From Pseudomonas sp. Irchel s3h17 (lineage in GTDB: Bacteria; Pseudomonadota; Gammaproteobacteria; Pseudomonadales; Pseudomonadaceae), in NCBI RefSeq assembly GCF_900187505.1, contig NZ_FYDL01000015.1:62001-126000 (forward strand): 64,000 nucleotides of DNA. The letters are read 5' to 3'. The notes below the pieces were generated by a model that was not told the DNA's origin, did not search any database, and worked only from the letters and a program-made list of their open reading frames with translations. The position numbers were made by a program, and so were the translations under genes. Numbering within the stretch: the first letter of the stretch is position 1; the number at the start of each line of letters is the position of its first letter. Below are positions 35,689-44,563 of this stretch, piece by piece.

Positions 35689-37236
35689 ATGACGCAAGCC
35701 AATAACGCCGTGTACACCGATCTGAGTGTTGATGATCTGGTTAAAGAAGCCCTGAATCGCGGTGAAGGCGAGCTTGCCGATACCGGCGCGCTGGTTGTTC
35801 GCACCGGTCACCGCACCGGCCGCTCGCCCGCTGACCGTTTCATTGTTGAAGAGCCAGGCACTCAGGACGCAATCGCCTGGGGCACGATCAACCGCAAGTT
35901 CCCAGCCGACAAGTTCGATGCCCTGTGGAGCCGCGTTGAAGCCTTTATCGGCGAACGCGAGCGTTTCGTTTCCCACGTGCATGTAGGTTCCGACCCTGCA
36001 CACTACCTGCCGGTCAAGATGACCACCGGTACTGCCTGGCACAACCTGTTCGGCCGTTGCCTGTTCATCAACCCGGAAGCTGGCCAGTACAACGCGGGCG
36101 GCAAGGGCGAGTGGCAGATCCTCAACGTTCCAGAGTTCGAATGCGTACCTGAGCGTGACGGCACCAACTCCGACGGCACCGTGATCATCAACTTCGCGGC
36201 CAAGAAAGTGCTGATCGCGGGCATGCGTTACGCCGGCGAAATGAAAAAGGCCCTGTTCTCGGTTCAGAACTTCCTGCTGCCAGCAGTCGACGTTCTGCCG
36301 ATGCACTGCGCGGCCAACATGGGCGAAGAGGGCGACGTGACCCTGTTCTTCGGCCTGTCGGGTACCGGTAAGACCACCCTGTCGGCTGACGAAAGCCGTT
36401 ACCTGATCGGTGACGACGAGCACGGCTGGGGCGTGGGCGTGGTGTTCAACATCGAAGGCGGTTGCTATGCCAAGTGCATCGACCTCTCGGAGAAGAACGA
36501 GCCGGTGATCTGGAAAGCCATCCAGCACGGCGCGGTACTGGAAAACGTCGTCCTGGATGCCAACAAAAAGGCCGACTACGCCGACGACAGCCTGACCCAG
36601 AACAGCCGCGCCGCTTACCCGCGCGAACTGATCGAAAAACGCGCACCGAAGAACCTCGGTGGCGAGCCAAACGCTGTGATCTTCCTGACTTGCGACCTGA
36701 CCGGCGTACTGCCGCCTGTGTCGATCCTCAGCGAAGAACAAGCGGCCTACCACTTCCTGTCTGGCTACACCGCACTGGTGGGCTCGACTGAAATGGGTTC
36801 GGGCAGCGGCATCAAGTCGACCTTCTCCACCTGCTTCGGCGCACCGTTCTTCCCGCGTCCGGCTGGCGAATACGCAGAGCTGCTGATCAAGCGCATCCGC
36901 GGCTTCGGCTCCAAGGTCTACCTGGTCAACACCGGCTGGACCGGCGGTGGCTACGGTGTTGGCAACCGCTTCAACATCCCGACCACTCGTGGCGTGATCG
37001 CAGCGATCCAGAGCGGCGCGTTGATCGGTGCCGAGACCGAGCACCTGGACACCATCAACCTCGACGTGCCACTGGCCGTACCGGGTGTTGAGACTGGCCT
37101 GCTGAACCCACGCAACACCTGGGCTGACAAAGCCGCCTACGACGAAGCCGCCAAGGCACTGGCCGGCCTGTTCACCGAGAACTTCAAGAAGTTCGACGTG
37201 AGCGACGCGATCAAGGCTGCGGGTCCTCAGTTGTAA
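35689..37236 (+). CDS. pckA: Phosphoenolpyruvate carboxykinase (ATP)
   Basis: 515 residues, the usual length. ATP-binding P-loop GLSGTGKTTL (about 223-232), Mn/oxaloacetate site LFFGLSGTGK..., the metal-binding DDEHGW, the RTGRSPADRF substrate loop (about 45), and GGYGVGNRFNIPTTR near the C-terminus. Converts oxaloacetate and ATP to phosphoenolpyruvate and CO2, the entry to gluconeogenesis from organic acids. Codon use is strongly biased, in line with high expression. Confidence 0.96.
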   Translation: MTQANNAVYTDLSVDDLVKEALNRGEGELADTGALVVRTGHRTGRSPADRFIVEEPGTQDAIAWGTINRKFPADKFDALWSRVEAFIGERERFVSHVHVGSDPAHYLPVKMTTGTAWHNLFGRCLFINPEAGQYNAGGKGEWQILNVPEFECVPERDGTNSDGTVIINFAAKKVLIAGMRYAGEMKKALFSVQNFLLPAVDVLPMHCAANMGEEGDVTLFFGLSGTGKTTLSADESRYLIGDDEHGWGVGVVFNIEGGCYAKCIDLSEKNEPVIWKAIQHGAVLENVVLDANKKADYADDSLTQNSRAAYPRELIEKRAPKNLGGEPNAVIFLTCDLTGVLPPVSILSEEQAAYHFLSGYTALVGSTEMGSGSGIKSTFSTCFGAPFFPRPAGEYAELLIKRIRGFGSKVYLVNTGWTGGGYGVGNRFNIPTTRGVIAAIQSGALIGAETEHLDTINLDVPLAVPGVETGLLNPRNTWADKAAYDEAAKALAGLFTENFKKFDVSDAIKAAGPQL

Positions 37237-37257
37237 GTGTTGGTTTGATGCAATGAG

Positions 37258-37282
37258 AAAGCCGCCCTTCGGGGCGGCTTTT
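37258..37282 (+). terminator. Rho-independent terminator after pckA
   Basis: GCCGCCC-TTCG-GGGCGGC with a UUCG-type tetraloop (37261-37278), flanked by AAA and TTTT, 22 bp after the stop. Confidence 0.9.
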
Positions 37283-37342
37283 GTGTGTGCGATTGAGCCT
37301 GCTCCTCAGGTTTACAGGTCAACACGAACGGCACAGCGGACG

Positions 37343-37696
37343 CTACAGGCCTTCGAGTACCTGCGTGTCCCAGCGTTGGGCCTTGATGGCCTGGTAGAGC
37401 ATGCCGATCGTCAGCGGGAGCTTGTCGCCTCGCCCCTTGGCCCTGCGCTTGAGGAACACATCGTAGCCTTCGGGGTGGAAGTAGCGATAGGCGTCGTAGT
37501 CGATCAAATCGATGGCGAACTGCTCTTCCAGGGTTTCCATCAGGTTCCGCGCATCAGCGCCGTCGCAGCCAAGATCGAAGTTGATCGAGGTGCCGAGGTT
37601 GATGGCTTTGCGTTCGGGCAGGCCGAGTTCTTCGTGCAAAAGCTGCATGAGCGACTGCATGGCAAGGTCGTCGGGGAAATTGGGGGCGAGGTTCAT
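37343..37696 (-). CDS. DUF1493-like acyl-carrier-type protein
   Basis: 117 residues. N-terminal helices carry TSINFDLGCDGADARNLMETLEEQF, an acyl-carrier-like arrangement (D-G-D/A region) without the phosphopantetheine serine. The C-terminal part YRYFHPEG...KLPLTIGMLYQAIKAQRWD is what I associate with DUF1493. It is alone on the minus strand, 54 bp from the pckA terminator. Function unknown. Confidence 0.6.
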   Translation of the reverse strand: MNLAPNFPDDLAMQSLMQLLHEELGLPERKAINLGTSINFDLGCDGADARNLMETLEEQFAIDLIDYDAYRYFHPEGYDVFLKRRAKGRGDKLPLTIGMLYQAIKAQRWDTQVLEGL

Positions 37697-37827
37697 CGGT
37701 CAGTGTCCGGTTGGAGATGCGCGGATCTTATTGCTCGTCAGGCTTGGGTGGAAGAGCGGGGCAGGCTGCTGACGGGATCAAGCGTGTAAGGCCGTGGTTG
37801 CAATCCGTTGTCTCGCGTGTGGAGGTC

Positions 37828-37858
37828 GATCATTCCCGCGCCGGGCCTGGGAATGATC
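37828..37858. repeat. Fold-back element with perfect 10-bp arms
   Basis: GATCATTCCC (37828-37837) and GGGAATGATC (37849-37858) around an 11-nt loop, in the gap between two minus-strand genes. Related to the elements at 8649, 24831 and 41776. Confidence 0.65.
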
Positions 37859-37878
37859 AGTGAGTGCACTGTCGAACA

Positions 37879-39009
37879 TCAACGAATCGCTAGGTAACTC
37901 GATTCATTAAACGTCAGGCTCGCGCCAAGTCCCGCCGCAGGCTGCATCCCGGCGCCCTTGATTGACGAAAAGGCAGTGCCTTTGCTGCCATGGGAGACAG
38001 AGCGCTCGCCCTGTTCTTGTTCGATGAAGTAGGTGTAGGACTCTTTGCGCATGAGCATGTATTGGGCATCGGCGTCTTTCAGGGTGTTGTGGTAGTTCTC
38101 AAGGTCGGGGATCGACAGGTTGAGTTTCTTGTCCAGTTTCCCTCCCCAACGGGTCAGGCAGGTTTCGGCGAAGTGGCGAACGATCAGGCCGGGCTCCGGC
38201 AGTACGCTCGGGCCTTTTATGCCATTGGCGCTGGCGTTGCCGACCAAGGTGCCATGGCGGCCCGCCATGGGGTAGATGTGGGTCCTGGTGCTGCTGTGGG
38301 TCAGTGGGACGACGCAGGAAAATCCTTTGGAGCGTTCGTCACGGGCAAAGAAACCGACATACTCTTTGACGTTGGCGCCGAGTGTTACGCGCTCGGTTTG
38401 AAAGTTGAGTGGGCCGGGTACCGGGTCAACGGCGAAGATATTAACCGGAACATTTTTCAGGTCGCGATCATTGAGCATCATGTTGGCCAGCATGTGACAA
38501 CTTATGGCGCCCCGGCTCCAACCCACAAGATTGACTTGGGCAGGAATTATCCCATCCTTGCGGAACGTCTTGATGATTTGTTCCTGTAACTGCTGCTGGG
38601 TGACTGTTCGGTCACCGTAGTTGTATTTACGCCAGAACCAGGAACCCTCCACGTTGACATCTTCAATGGGAACGCCGGCGGCCTTCAGGCGCTTGTATTC
38701 CTGCTCTGTAAGTTCGACCCGCTTCCAGGAGCACGTGCCTTTGACGATTTGCAGGGCGTGCCTGACGTTTTCTTCCCAGCCTTTGCCGAACAGGCTCCCC
38801 GACATGCCATAGTCTTCGGATTTGTAGAACAGTTCATCGGCCTGCAGGTTGCCGGTACCGGGGCCATCCACCAGGATCCACTCGGAAAACTCTCGACTGA
38901 GCTCATGGGATGCCAGTGTTGAAACAAGTTCTCCATTCCAGTAGGTGTCATTAGTGTTGTCGAATTTAGTCGAGCCAGTGCCACAAAAGTATACGGTTAG
39001 TATTGTCAT
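37879..39009 (-). CDS. Tle/DUF2235-like serine hydrolase (candidate lipase effector)
   Basis: 376 residues. The N-terminus YFCGTGSTKFD resembles the F-x-GTGN start of DUF2235/Tle lipases. The nucleophile elbow is GWSRGA with S165, followed by D195 in IFAVDPVPGP and H252 in MAGRHGT, an order compatible with an alpha/beta-hydrolase Ser-Asp-His triad. No signal peptide or TM helix, as expected for a type VI secretion cargo. However, no vgrG, PAAR or chaperone gene is adjacent. The upstream gene (39075-39407) reads the same way. The flanks are AT-rich, which suggests an accessory island. Alternative: a housekeeping hydrolase of unknown substrate. Confidence 0.6.
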   Translation of the reverse strand: MTILTVYFCGTGSTKFDNTNDTYWNGELVSTLASHELSREFSEWILVDGPGTGNLQADELFYKSEDYGMSGSLFGKGWEENVRHALQIVKGTCSWKRVELTEQEYKRLKAAGVPIEDVNVEGSWFWRKYNYGDRTVTQQQLQEQIIKTFRKDGIIPAQVNLVGWSRGAISCHMLANMMLNDRDLKNVPVNIFAVDPVPGPLNFQTERVTLGANVKEYVGFFARDERSKGFSCVVPLTHSSTRTHIYPMAGRHGTLVGNASANGIKGPSVLPEPGLIVRHFAETCLTRWGGKLDKKLNLSIPDLENYHNTLKDADAQYMLMRKESYTYFIEQEQGERSVSHGSKGTAFSSIKGAGMQPAAGLGASLTFNESSYLAIR

Positions 39010-39074
39010 GGTGGTGCCTTTATATAATTAATCAGTTGGCAGGTTAGTTGTGATTAATTAAGTGTTAAAGGCGA

Positions 39075-39407
39075 TTAGTGTTGCGGGGTTTGTGGGGTGT
39101 TGTATGGAATGTTTGTGGGTTTCTTTATTCCTCCCATCCGCTGCTGAACGACCTCGAGCAAATCGTTGCCATCCTGTGTCAGCAGGTAAAGTGCGTTGAC
39201 GATATGCGGGATATCTTTGATGTCCGCCTGGTTGAAGCACAGGCAATAGAGGGTTTCGAGCAGGTCGCTGGCGGCGCGGATGCGTTGTTGGGTGGCGTCG
39301 AGCAGGGCTTGGGGCGTGGCATGAGTGTCGATCACCAGTACGGGTGTGTCGCCGCAAGTGGTTTTCAGCGGACGGTAACGCTCGGTCATCGGAGAGAGGG
39401 TATTCAT
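39075..39407 (-). CDS. Small protein resembling the Pseudomonas DUF3077/DUF6124 group
   Basis: 110 residues from ATG 39407. Pattern: LVIDTHATPQALLDATQQRI, then a helical segment ASDLLETLYCLC and a C-terminal helix LYLLTQDGNDLLEVVQQRM, similar by eye to small Pseudomonas proteins with a short N-terminal strand and two helices. It ends 65 bp before the hydrolase start on the same strand, so co-transcription is possible. The ribosome binding site is weak and the start uncertain. Whether it relates to the hydrolase is unknown. Confidence 0.5.
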   Translation of the reverse strand: MNTLSPMTERYRPLKTTCGDTPVLVIDTHATPQALLDATQQRIRAASDLLETLYCLCFNQADIKDIPHIVNALYLLTQDGNDLLEVVQQRMGGIKKPTNIPYNTPQTPQH

Positions 39408-39821
39408 GGGATCAGTCCAGTACGCGTTCGCGAAGTCGCCCGGCGGGTAGCTTTTTTTGCTGCGCGGCAAACTATAGAGAGCTTCGACAAAACACAGCAA
39501 TACAGCTGGTATGGACAGGTGTTGTAGGGGATTTACAGGGTGTCGGGATGTTGGACTACAGGGTTTTCCGGGTTTTTACAGTAATGTTTAATCTGATCGC
39601 GTTTCTCACGTGATGGTCTGGCCAGGTGTAGAGCGTCTGTGCTGCACACGCGTCGGATCGCGTAGGGCATTTCGTTACTTCGCAGGGCAAATGCGCCGCA
39701 AGCCTTTCGTCATTCTGACTGTATCATTGCGTACCCTCTTTACCCCCCCCGTCTGTTTCTCGACCTGCTGCGTTCGCCCACCGGGCTTTCGGTACCGCAG
39801 CCGTCAACGGAGTGACCGCTT
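39408..39821. other. 414-bp gap upstream of recQ
   Basis: No supported gene. T-rich and of lower GC than the flanks in 39480-39620, with a C8 run at 39744-39751. It should hold the promoters of the two divergent neighbours; I cannot place them. Confidence 0.4.
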
Positions 39822-41756
39822 ATGCACAACACCCTCGAACAGGTCTTTGGTTATCCGCAGTTTCGGCCTGGCCAGGAAGCGGCAGTCAGTGCGGTGCTGG
39901 CCGGGCGTTCGGCGGCGGCAATTTTCCCGACCGGGTCCGGCAAGTCCTTGTGTTATCAACTGCCCGCCTTGTTGCTGCCGCACCTGACACTGGTGGTCTC
40001 GCCGTTGCTGGCGCTGATGCAGGACCAGTTGGCATTCTTGCAGCACCACGGGATCGCGGCAGCGAGCATTGATTCGGCCCAGAGTCGCGACGATGCCAAC
40101 GAGGTGATGGCGCGGGCGCGCAGTGGCGAGTTGAAGATCCTGATGATTTCCGTGGAGCGCCTGAAAAACGAGCGCTTTCGCAACTTCCTGCAGCAGGTGC
40201 CGATCTCGTTGTTGGTGGTGGACGAGGCACACTGCATTTCCGAGTGGGGCCACAACTTCCGCCCCGATTACCTGAAGCTGCCGGACTACCAGCGCCAGTT
40301 CAATATCCCCCAGACCTTGCTGCTGACCGCGACCGCCACGCCCAAGGTAATCGCCGACATGCAGGCGAAGTTCGCCATCGCACCAGACGATGTGGTGACC
40401 ACCGGGTTCTATCGGCCCAACCTCAATTTGCTGGTTGAACCGGTGCGCGGCCAGGACAAGCGCCGCCGCCTGCTGGAGTGGATGGGCCAGCGTGCCGGGC
40501 AGCCGAGTATCGTCTACGTGACCTTGCAGAAAACCGCCGAGCAGATTGCCCAGCACCTGAGCCAGAACGGTCTTCAGGCCGAGGCCTACCACGCGGGGTT
40601 GCCCCATGAGCAGCGCGAGGCGATTCAACGTCGGTTCATGGGCGGGCAGTCCACTTGCATCGTCGCGACCATCGCCTTTGGCATGGGCATCGACAAGAGC
40701 GATATCCGCAACGTAGTGCATTTCGACCTGCCCAAATCCATCGAGAACTACAGCCAGGAAATCGGTCGTGCCGGGCGTGACGGGCAGCCGTCCGATTGCC
40801 TGGTGCTAGCCAACCGCGACAGCCTCAACGTGCTGGAGAACTTCGTCTACGGCGATACGCCGGAGCTGGAGGGCATCCGTTGCGTGCTGGACGAACTGCA
40901 GGCGGCCGCGCCGGACGGGCAGTGGGAGTTCCTGCTGGGGCCGCTGGCCGACCAGAGCAACATTCGCCAGCTGCCGCTCAAGACCTTGCTGGTGCAACTG
41001 GAGCTCAAAAGGCTGATCGCACCGCGTTATGCCTACTTTGCCGAGTACCGGTTCAAGTTCCTGGTCGAGCCTGAGGTACTGTTGGCGCGTTTCGAAGGCG
41101 AGCGCCGGGACTTTGTCGACGCGATCATCCAGACCTCGAGCCGTGCGCGAACCTGGGCCACCGTGAATTTCGACGCATTGTATCTACAGCACCAGGCCGA
41201 GCGTGCCCGGGTGGTCAAGGCACTGGATTACTTCCAGGAAAAAGGCTGGGTCGAGCTTGAAAGCAAGCAGATGACCGAGGTCTACAGCCTGTTGCAGAGC
41301 CACTTCGACGCTCAGGCCTTGAGCGTTGAACTGCACACCTACTTCACCCGGCATGAGCGTACGGAAGTCGCACGAATCCACGCGATGCTCGACCTGTTCG
41401 CCACCGACCACTGCCTGGGTCACCGCTTGGCGCGGTATTTCGGCGACGATAATGCACCGCAAGAGTGTGGGCATTGTTCGGTGTGTCATGGCCAGGTTGC
41501 CCGTTTACCGGCGCCGCCGCTGTTGCCTGCGCTTGTGGATAAAAACTTCGATGCGCTTTGTGGCGATTTTATCCACAAGCATCAGGCCTACAACGGCAGT
41601 GTGCCGAGTGCAGAGCGCCTGACCCGGTTCTTGTGCGGTATCAGCGTGCCGCTGTTCACCAAGCTCAAGGCCCGCGCGATTCACGGGTTTGCGGCGCTGG
41701 AGAATTATCCCTATGCCGAGGTGCGGGGCTGGGTTCAATCCCACTTGCCAGGCTGA
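39822..41756 (+). CDS. RecQ-family ATP-dependent DNA helicase
   Basis: 644 residues. Helicase motifs: Walker A FPTGSGKS (35-42), DEAH box D134-H137, TATAT motif III, and motif VI QEIGRAGRDGQPSD. The zinc-binding region is reduced: CLGHRLARYFGD...CGHCSVC. A winged-helix region follows. No C-terminal HRDC domain is evident, unlike canonical RecQ. The tail KHQAYNGSVPSAERLTRFLCG may be specific to this subfamily. It unwinds DNA 3'-5' in repair/recombination. GGAG lies 9 bp before ATG. No linked repair genes. Confidence 0.85.
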   Translation: MHNTLEQVFGYPQFRPGQEAAVSAVLAGRSAAAIFPTGSGKSLCYQLPALLLPHLTLVVSPLLALMQDQLAFLQHHGIAAASIDSAQSRDDANEVMARARSGELKILMISVERLKNERFRNFLQQVPISLLVVDEAHCISEWGHNFRPDYLKLPDYQRQFNIPQTLLLTATATPKVIADMQAKFAIAPDDVVTTGFYRPNLNLLVEPVRGQDKRRRLLEWMGQRAGQPSIVYVTLQKTAEQIAQHLSQNGLQAEAYHAGLPHEQREAIQRRFMGGQSTCIVATIAFGMGIDKSDIRNVVHFDLPKSIENYSQEIGRAGRDGQPSDCLVLANRDSLNVLENFVYGDTPELEGIRCVLDELQAAAPDGQWEFLLGPLADQSNIRQLPLKTLLVQLELKRLIAPRYAYFAEYRFKFLVEPEVLLARFEGERRDFVDAIIQTSSRARTWATVNFDALYLQHQAERARVVKALDYFQEKGWVELESKQMTEVYSLLQSHFDAQALSVELHTYFTRHERTEVARIHAMLDLFATDHCLGHRLARYFGDDNAPQECGHCSVCHGQVARLPAPPLLPALVDKNFDALCGDFIHKHQAYNGSVPSAERLTRFLCGISVPLFTKLKARAIHGFAALENYPYAEVRGWVQSHLPG

Positions 41757-41775
41757 CGCGGAGCGTCACGGGCTG

Positions 41776-41800
41776 CATTCCCACGCAGAGCGAGGGAATG
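41776..41800. repeat. Fold-back element after recQ-like gene
   Basis: CATTCCC (41776-41782) and GGGAATG (41794-41800) form 7-bp arms; the flanks match the GTTCCCACGC family at 8649. Confidence 0.5.
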
Positions 41801-41927
41801 ATCGAGTGTTGGGTAGGGGGGAACATCCATCCGCTGAATGTCGCCCATCACGGGAATAAACTTCAAAAACGCTGTCGGGCTGACTATGGTGGACGCTGTC
41901 TTTGGATCGCCAACAAGAGAGCAAACA

Positions 41928-43163
41928 ATGAGCCAGACGCCCTTCCAGATTCAGCGTGCCGCCGTGATCGGCGCAGGCACCATGGGCCGTGGCATCGTCA
42001 TGTGCCTGGCCAACGCCGGGGTGCCGGTGCAATGGGTCGACAACAACCCGCAGATGCTCGACCAGGCCCTTACGGCTATTGCCGACACCTGGGCCCACAA
42101 CGTCCGTCAGGGGCGCATTGATCAAGCCGAAGCCGATGCGCGGATCGCTCGAGTGACCGCGGCGCTCGGCTATCCGGCGATCCGCGACGTCGACCTGGTG
42201 ATCGAGGCGGTCTACGAAAACCTCGAGCTCAAGCAGAACATATTCCGTGAGCTCGATGGCCTGCTCAAGCCCGAAGCGATTCTCGCCAGCAACACCTCGG
42301 CGCTGGACATCGACGCCATTGCCGCCGTGACACAGCGCCCTCAACAGGTGCTGGGCCTGCATTTCTTCAGCCCGGCGCACATCATGAAACTGCTGGAAAT
42401 CGTCCGTGGTGCGCAGACGGCCCCAGCGGTGCTCGAGGCGGCCGGGGTCCTGGGCCAGCGCATGGGCAAGGTCAGTGTGGTAGCGGGTAACTGCTTCGGT
42501 TTTATTGGCAACCGGATGCTCAATACCTACGTGCTCGAAGCACGCAAGATGTTGCTTGAAGGCGCACTTCCCTATCAGGTGGATGCCGCGCTGCAAGGCT
42601 TCGGTTTCGCCATGGGGCCGTTCCGCATGTACGACGTGGTGGGCATCGACCTCGGCTGGCGCGCCCGGGAACTGGCGGGTGTCGGTCAGGATGACGCCGA
42701 GATCCAGGTGGATAACCGTCTGTGCGAGTTGGGGCGTTTCGGTCAGAAGAGTGGCAATGGTTTCTACCACTACGAGCCCGGCAGCCGTCAGGCCGAACAC
42801 GATGTCGAGGTGGATGCGCTGGTGCAGCGAGTCAGTGAGGAGCTGGGTTACCAGCGTCGGGAGATCGGTGCCGAAGAGATCCTTGAGCGCTGCCTGCTGG
42901 CCCTGGTGAACGAGGGGGCGAAGATTCTTCAGGAAGGCATCGCCGACTCCGCTCACGACATCGATCGGGTGTACCTCAACGGCTATGGTTTCCCGGCGGA
43001 CAAGGGCGGGCCAATGGCCTGGGCCGATCAGCAGGGGTTGGCGGATATCCATGCCCGTTTGCTGTGCCTTGAGGCTGAACAGGGTGCGTTGTGGAAGCCG
43101 GCGCGAGTGATCGCTGAGCTGGCGGCCAGGGACGGACGTTTTGCCCAGTGGCAGGCTGCCTGA
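41928..43163 (+). CDS. 3-hydroxyacyl-CoA dehydrogenase
   Basis: 411 residues from ATG 41928; a 30-residue longer frame lacks a start site. N-terminal Rossmann domain with VIGAGTMGRGI (12-22) for NAD, VIEAVYENLELK, the catalytic His-containing GLHFFSPAHIMKLLEIV, then C-terminal 3HCDH domains NCFGFIGNRMLNTY and KSGNGFYHY, and a second helical copy near the end (RVYLNGYGFPADKGGP). Oxidises 3-hydroxyacyl-CoA in beta-oxidation. It lacks the enoyl-CoA hydratase half of FadB. A thioesterase follows 48 bp downstream. Confidence 0.88.
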   Translation: MSQTPFQIQRAAVIGAGTMGRGIVMCLANAGVPVQWVDNNPQMLDQALTAIADTWAHNVRQGRIDQAEADARIARVTAALGYPAIRDVDLVIEAVYENLELKQNIFRELDGLLKPEAILASNTSALDIDAIAAVTQRPQQVLGLHFFSPAHIMKLLEIVRGAQTAPAVLEAAGVLGQRMGKVSVVAGNCFGFIGNRMLNTYVLEARKMLLEGALPYQVDAALQGFGFAMGPFRMYDVVGIDLGWRARELAGVGQDDAEIQVDNRLCELGRFGQKSGNGFYHYEPGSRQAEHDVEVDALVQRVSEELGYQRREIGAEEILERCLLALVNEGAKILQEGIADSAHDIDRVYLNGYGFPADKGGPMAWADQQGLADIHARLLCLEAEQGALWKPARVIAELAARDGRFAQWQAA

Positions 43164-43211
43164 TCGACCATCGCAATCCGTACACTGCCAGTCCCTTTGA
43201 CGAGAAACCCG

Positions 43212-43643
43212 ATGACCGAGCGCATGCCACAACGTACCGACTACCGTCACTTCCAGCCGATCATCACCCGCTGGCACGACAATGATGTCTACGGTCATGT
43301 GAACAACGTGACCTACTACAGCTTTTTCGATACGGCGGTGAACACCTACCTGATCGAAGTCGGCGGCCTGGATATTCACGACGGCGAGGTCGTGGGCTTT
43401 GTGGTGAGCTCGGCTTGTGACTACTTCGCGTCGATTGCCTTTCCCGAGCGCATCGAGATCGGCTTGCGGGTGGGCAAACTGGGCAACAGTTCGGTGCAGT
43501 ACGAGCTGGCCGTGTTCAAGGCCGGGGAAGAGGAGGCTTGTGCGGCGGGGCGCTTTGTCCACGTGTTTGTGGACCGGGCGTCGAACCAGCCGGTGTCGAT
43601 TCCTGGCGGGTTGCGCCAGGCCCTGGAGCGGTTGGTGGTGTGA
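43212..43643 (+). CDS. Acyl-CoA thioesterase (YbgC/4HBT hotdog)
   Basis: 143 residues from ATG 43212 (a TTG five codons earlier is possible). HDNDVYGHVNNVTYYSFFDTAV is the D-xx-GHVNN-xx-Y motif of the 4HBT family, with the Asp as catalytic residue. It follows the hydroxyacyl-CoA dehydrogenase in one operon and could release acids from its CoA products. Confidence 0.85.
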   Translation: MTERMPQRTDYRHFQPIITRWHDNDVYGHVNNVTYYSFFDTAVNTYLIEVGGLDIHDGEVVGFVVSSACDYFASIAFPERIEIGLRVGKLGNSSVQYELAVFKAGEEEACAAGRFVHVFVDRASNQPVSIPGGLRQALERLVV

Positions 43644-43647
43644 AACG

Positions 43648-43868
43648 AAAAATCGCAGCCCGGGGGCTTAATGCCGATCAGTTAAGCCAAAGACCAGCCG
43701 AACATAGTACCCGTGGCGAGGGAGCTTGCTCCCGCTGGGCTGCGTAGCAGCCCAAAAACAGGGCCGCTTTGCGCCCCAGCGGGAGCAAGCTCCCTCGCCA
43801 CGGGTTTCGTGTTCGGCTTTATTTCTCTTAACTGACTGGCATTAGCCCGGGGGCTGCGATTTTTTTTG
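43648..43868. repeat. 220-bp fold-back element: REPIN nested in long inverted arms with T-runs
   Basis: Outer arms of about 39 bp (43648-43686 and 43827-43866) are near-perfect complements. They share CTTAACTGA, GGCATTA and GGGCTGCGATTTTT. Each outer end carries a GC hairpin (AGCCC/GGGCT) followed by five to eight T or A, so each strand has a terminator. Inside lies a REPIN with arms GTGGCGAGGGAGCTTGCTCC (43713 onward) and its inverse to about 43802, and further paired flanks (GCCGAACA / TGTTCGGC). It separates the convergent thioesterase and glycine-zipper genes. Confidence 0.8.
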
Positions 43869-43895
43869 AGTCTCGATCGTGATGCGGCGTGGTGT

Positions 43896-44405
43896 TTAGT
43901 CGCGATCACGATAGTAACGGTGCTTGTGCTTGCGATGCCCATAGGCATGGCCACGGCCCGGGTGACCATCACGGTAGTAGCGGCGATCGTCGTGGCCACC
44001 GCGATAGCGGCGATGACCGTTATCGTCATCGTCATCATCGTTATCGTATTTGTTGCCCATGTAGTTGCCCAGCGCGCCACCCGCACCACCACCAGCGGCT
44101 GCGCCGATCAGGCTGCCTGTGGTGCCGCCTACGTTGCGACCGACCACGTTGCCGCCCGCCGCGCCGAGTGCACCGCCGATGGCGGCTTCACCACGGCTGT
44201 GTTTGTTGGCACCCACCGCACTACCACCCGCACCACCCAGTGCGGCACCAATGGTCGAGCCGGTGTTACCGCCCAGTGACTGACCGACGACCGAGCCAAG
44301 AACCCCGCCCAATGCGCCGCCCACACCGGCTTCGGTGTTGCCTCCAGCTGACGCTACGCCGCTGATCAGGCCAAGGGACAACAAGAGAATCGAGGAGAAC
44401 TTCAT
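43896..44405 (-). CDS. Glycine-zipper exported protein with Asp-rich and His/Arg/Tyr-rich tail
   Basis: 169 residues from ATG 44405 (GAGG 8 bp upstream). Signal peptide of about 20 residues (LSLGLISGVASAGG). Residues about 22-115 are a glycine-zipper stretch of GxxxGxxxG repeats (VGGALGGVLGSVVGQSLGG..., IGAAAGGGAGGALGN), the kind that packs in or on the outer membrane. A run of six Asp (KYDNDDDDDDNGH) follows, then a tail dense in His, Arg, Tyr and Asp. The tail suggests metal or polyanion binding, which is inference. Related to Rick_17kDa/OmpA-like glycine-zipper proteins in general layout. Confidence 0.7.
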   Translation of the reverse strand: MKFSSILLLSLGLISGVASAGGNTEAGVGGALGGVLGSVVGQSLGGNTGSTIGAALGGAGGSAVGANKHSRGEAAIGGALGAAGGNVVGRNVGGTTGSLIGAAAGGGAGGALGNYMGNKYDNDDDDDDNGHRRYRGGHDDRRYYRDGHPGRGHAYGHRKHKHRYYRDRD

Positions 44406-44563
44406 TAGAGGAGCCTCAAAGGGATGACGAGGCGATCCTGAGGCTGTGACAGGACGGTTACAATCGAAATCCGACGAGTAACACGACTTGTGCACATTTT
44501 GCTAAGTTGTTGTTTTTTAGACGGAACTTTATTAGTTTTCGCGGGTCTTTAGCTACTTGAGAC

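Noticed and set aside
39718..39736. LexA-like box (CTGTATCATTGCGTAC) before the RecQ-like gene
   Set aside because: The right half does not match ACAG; no SOS site supported.
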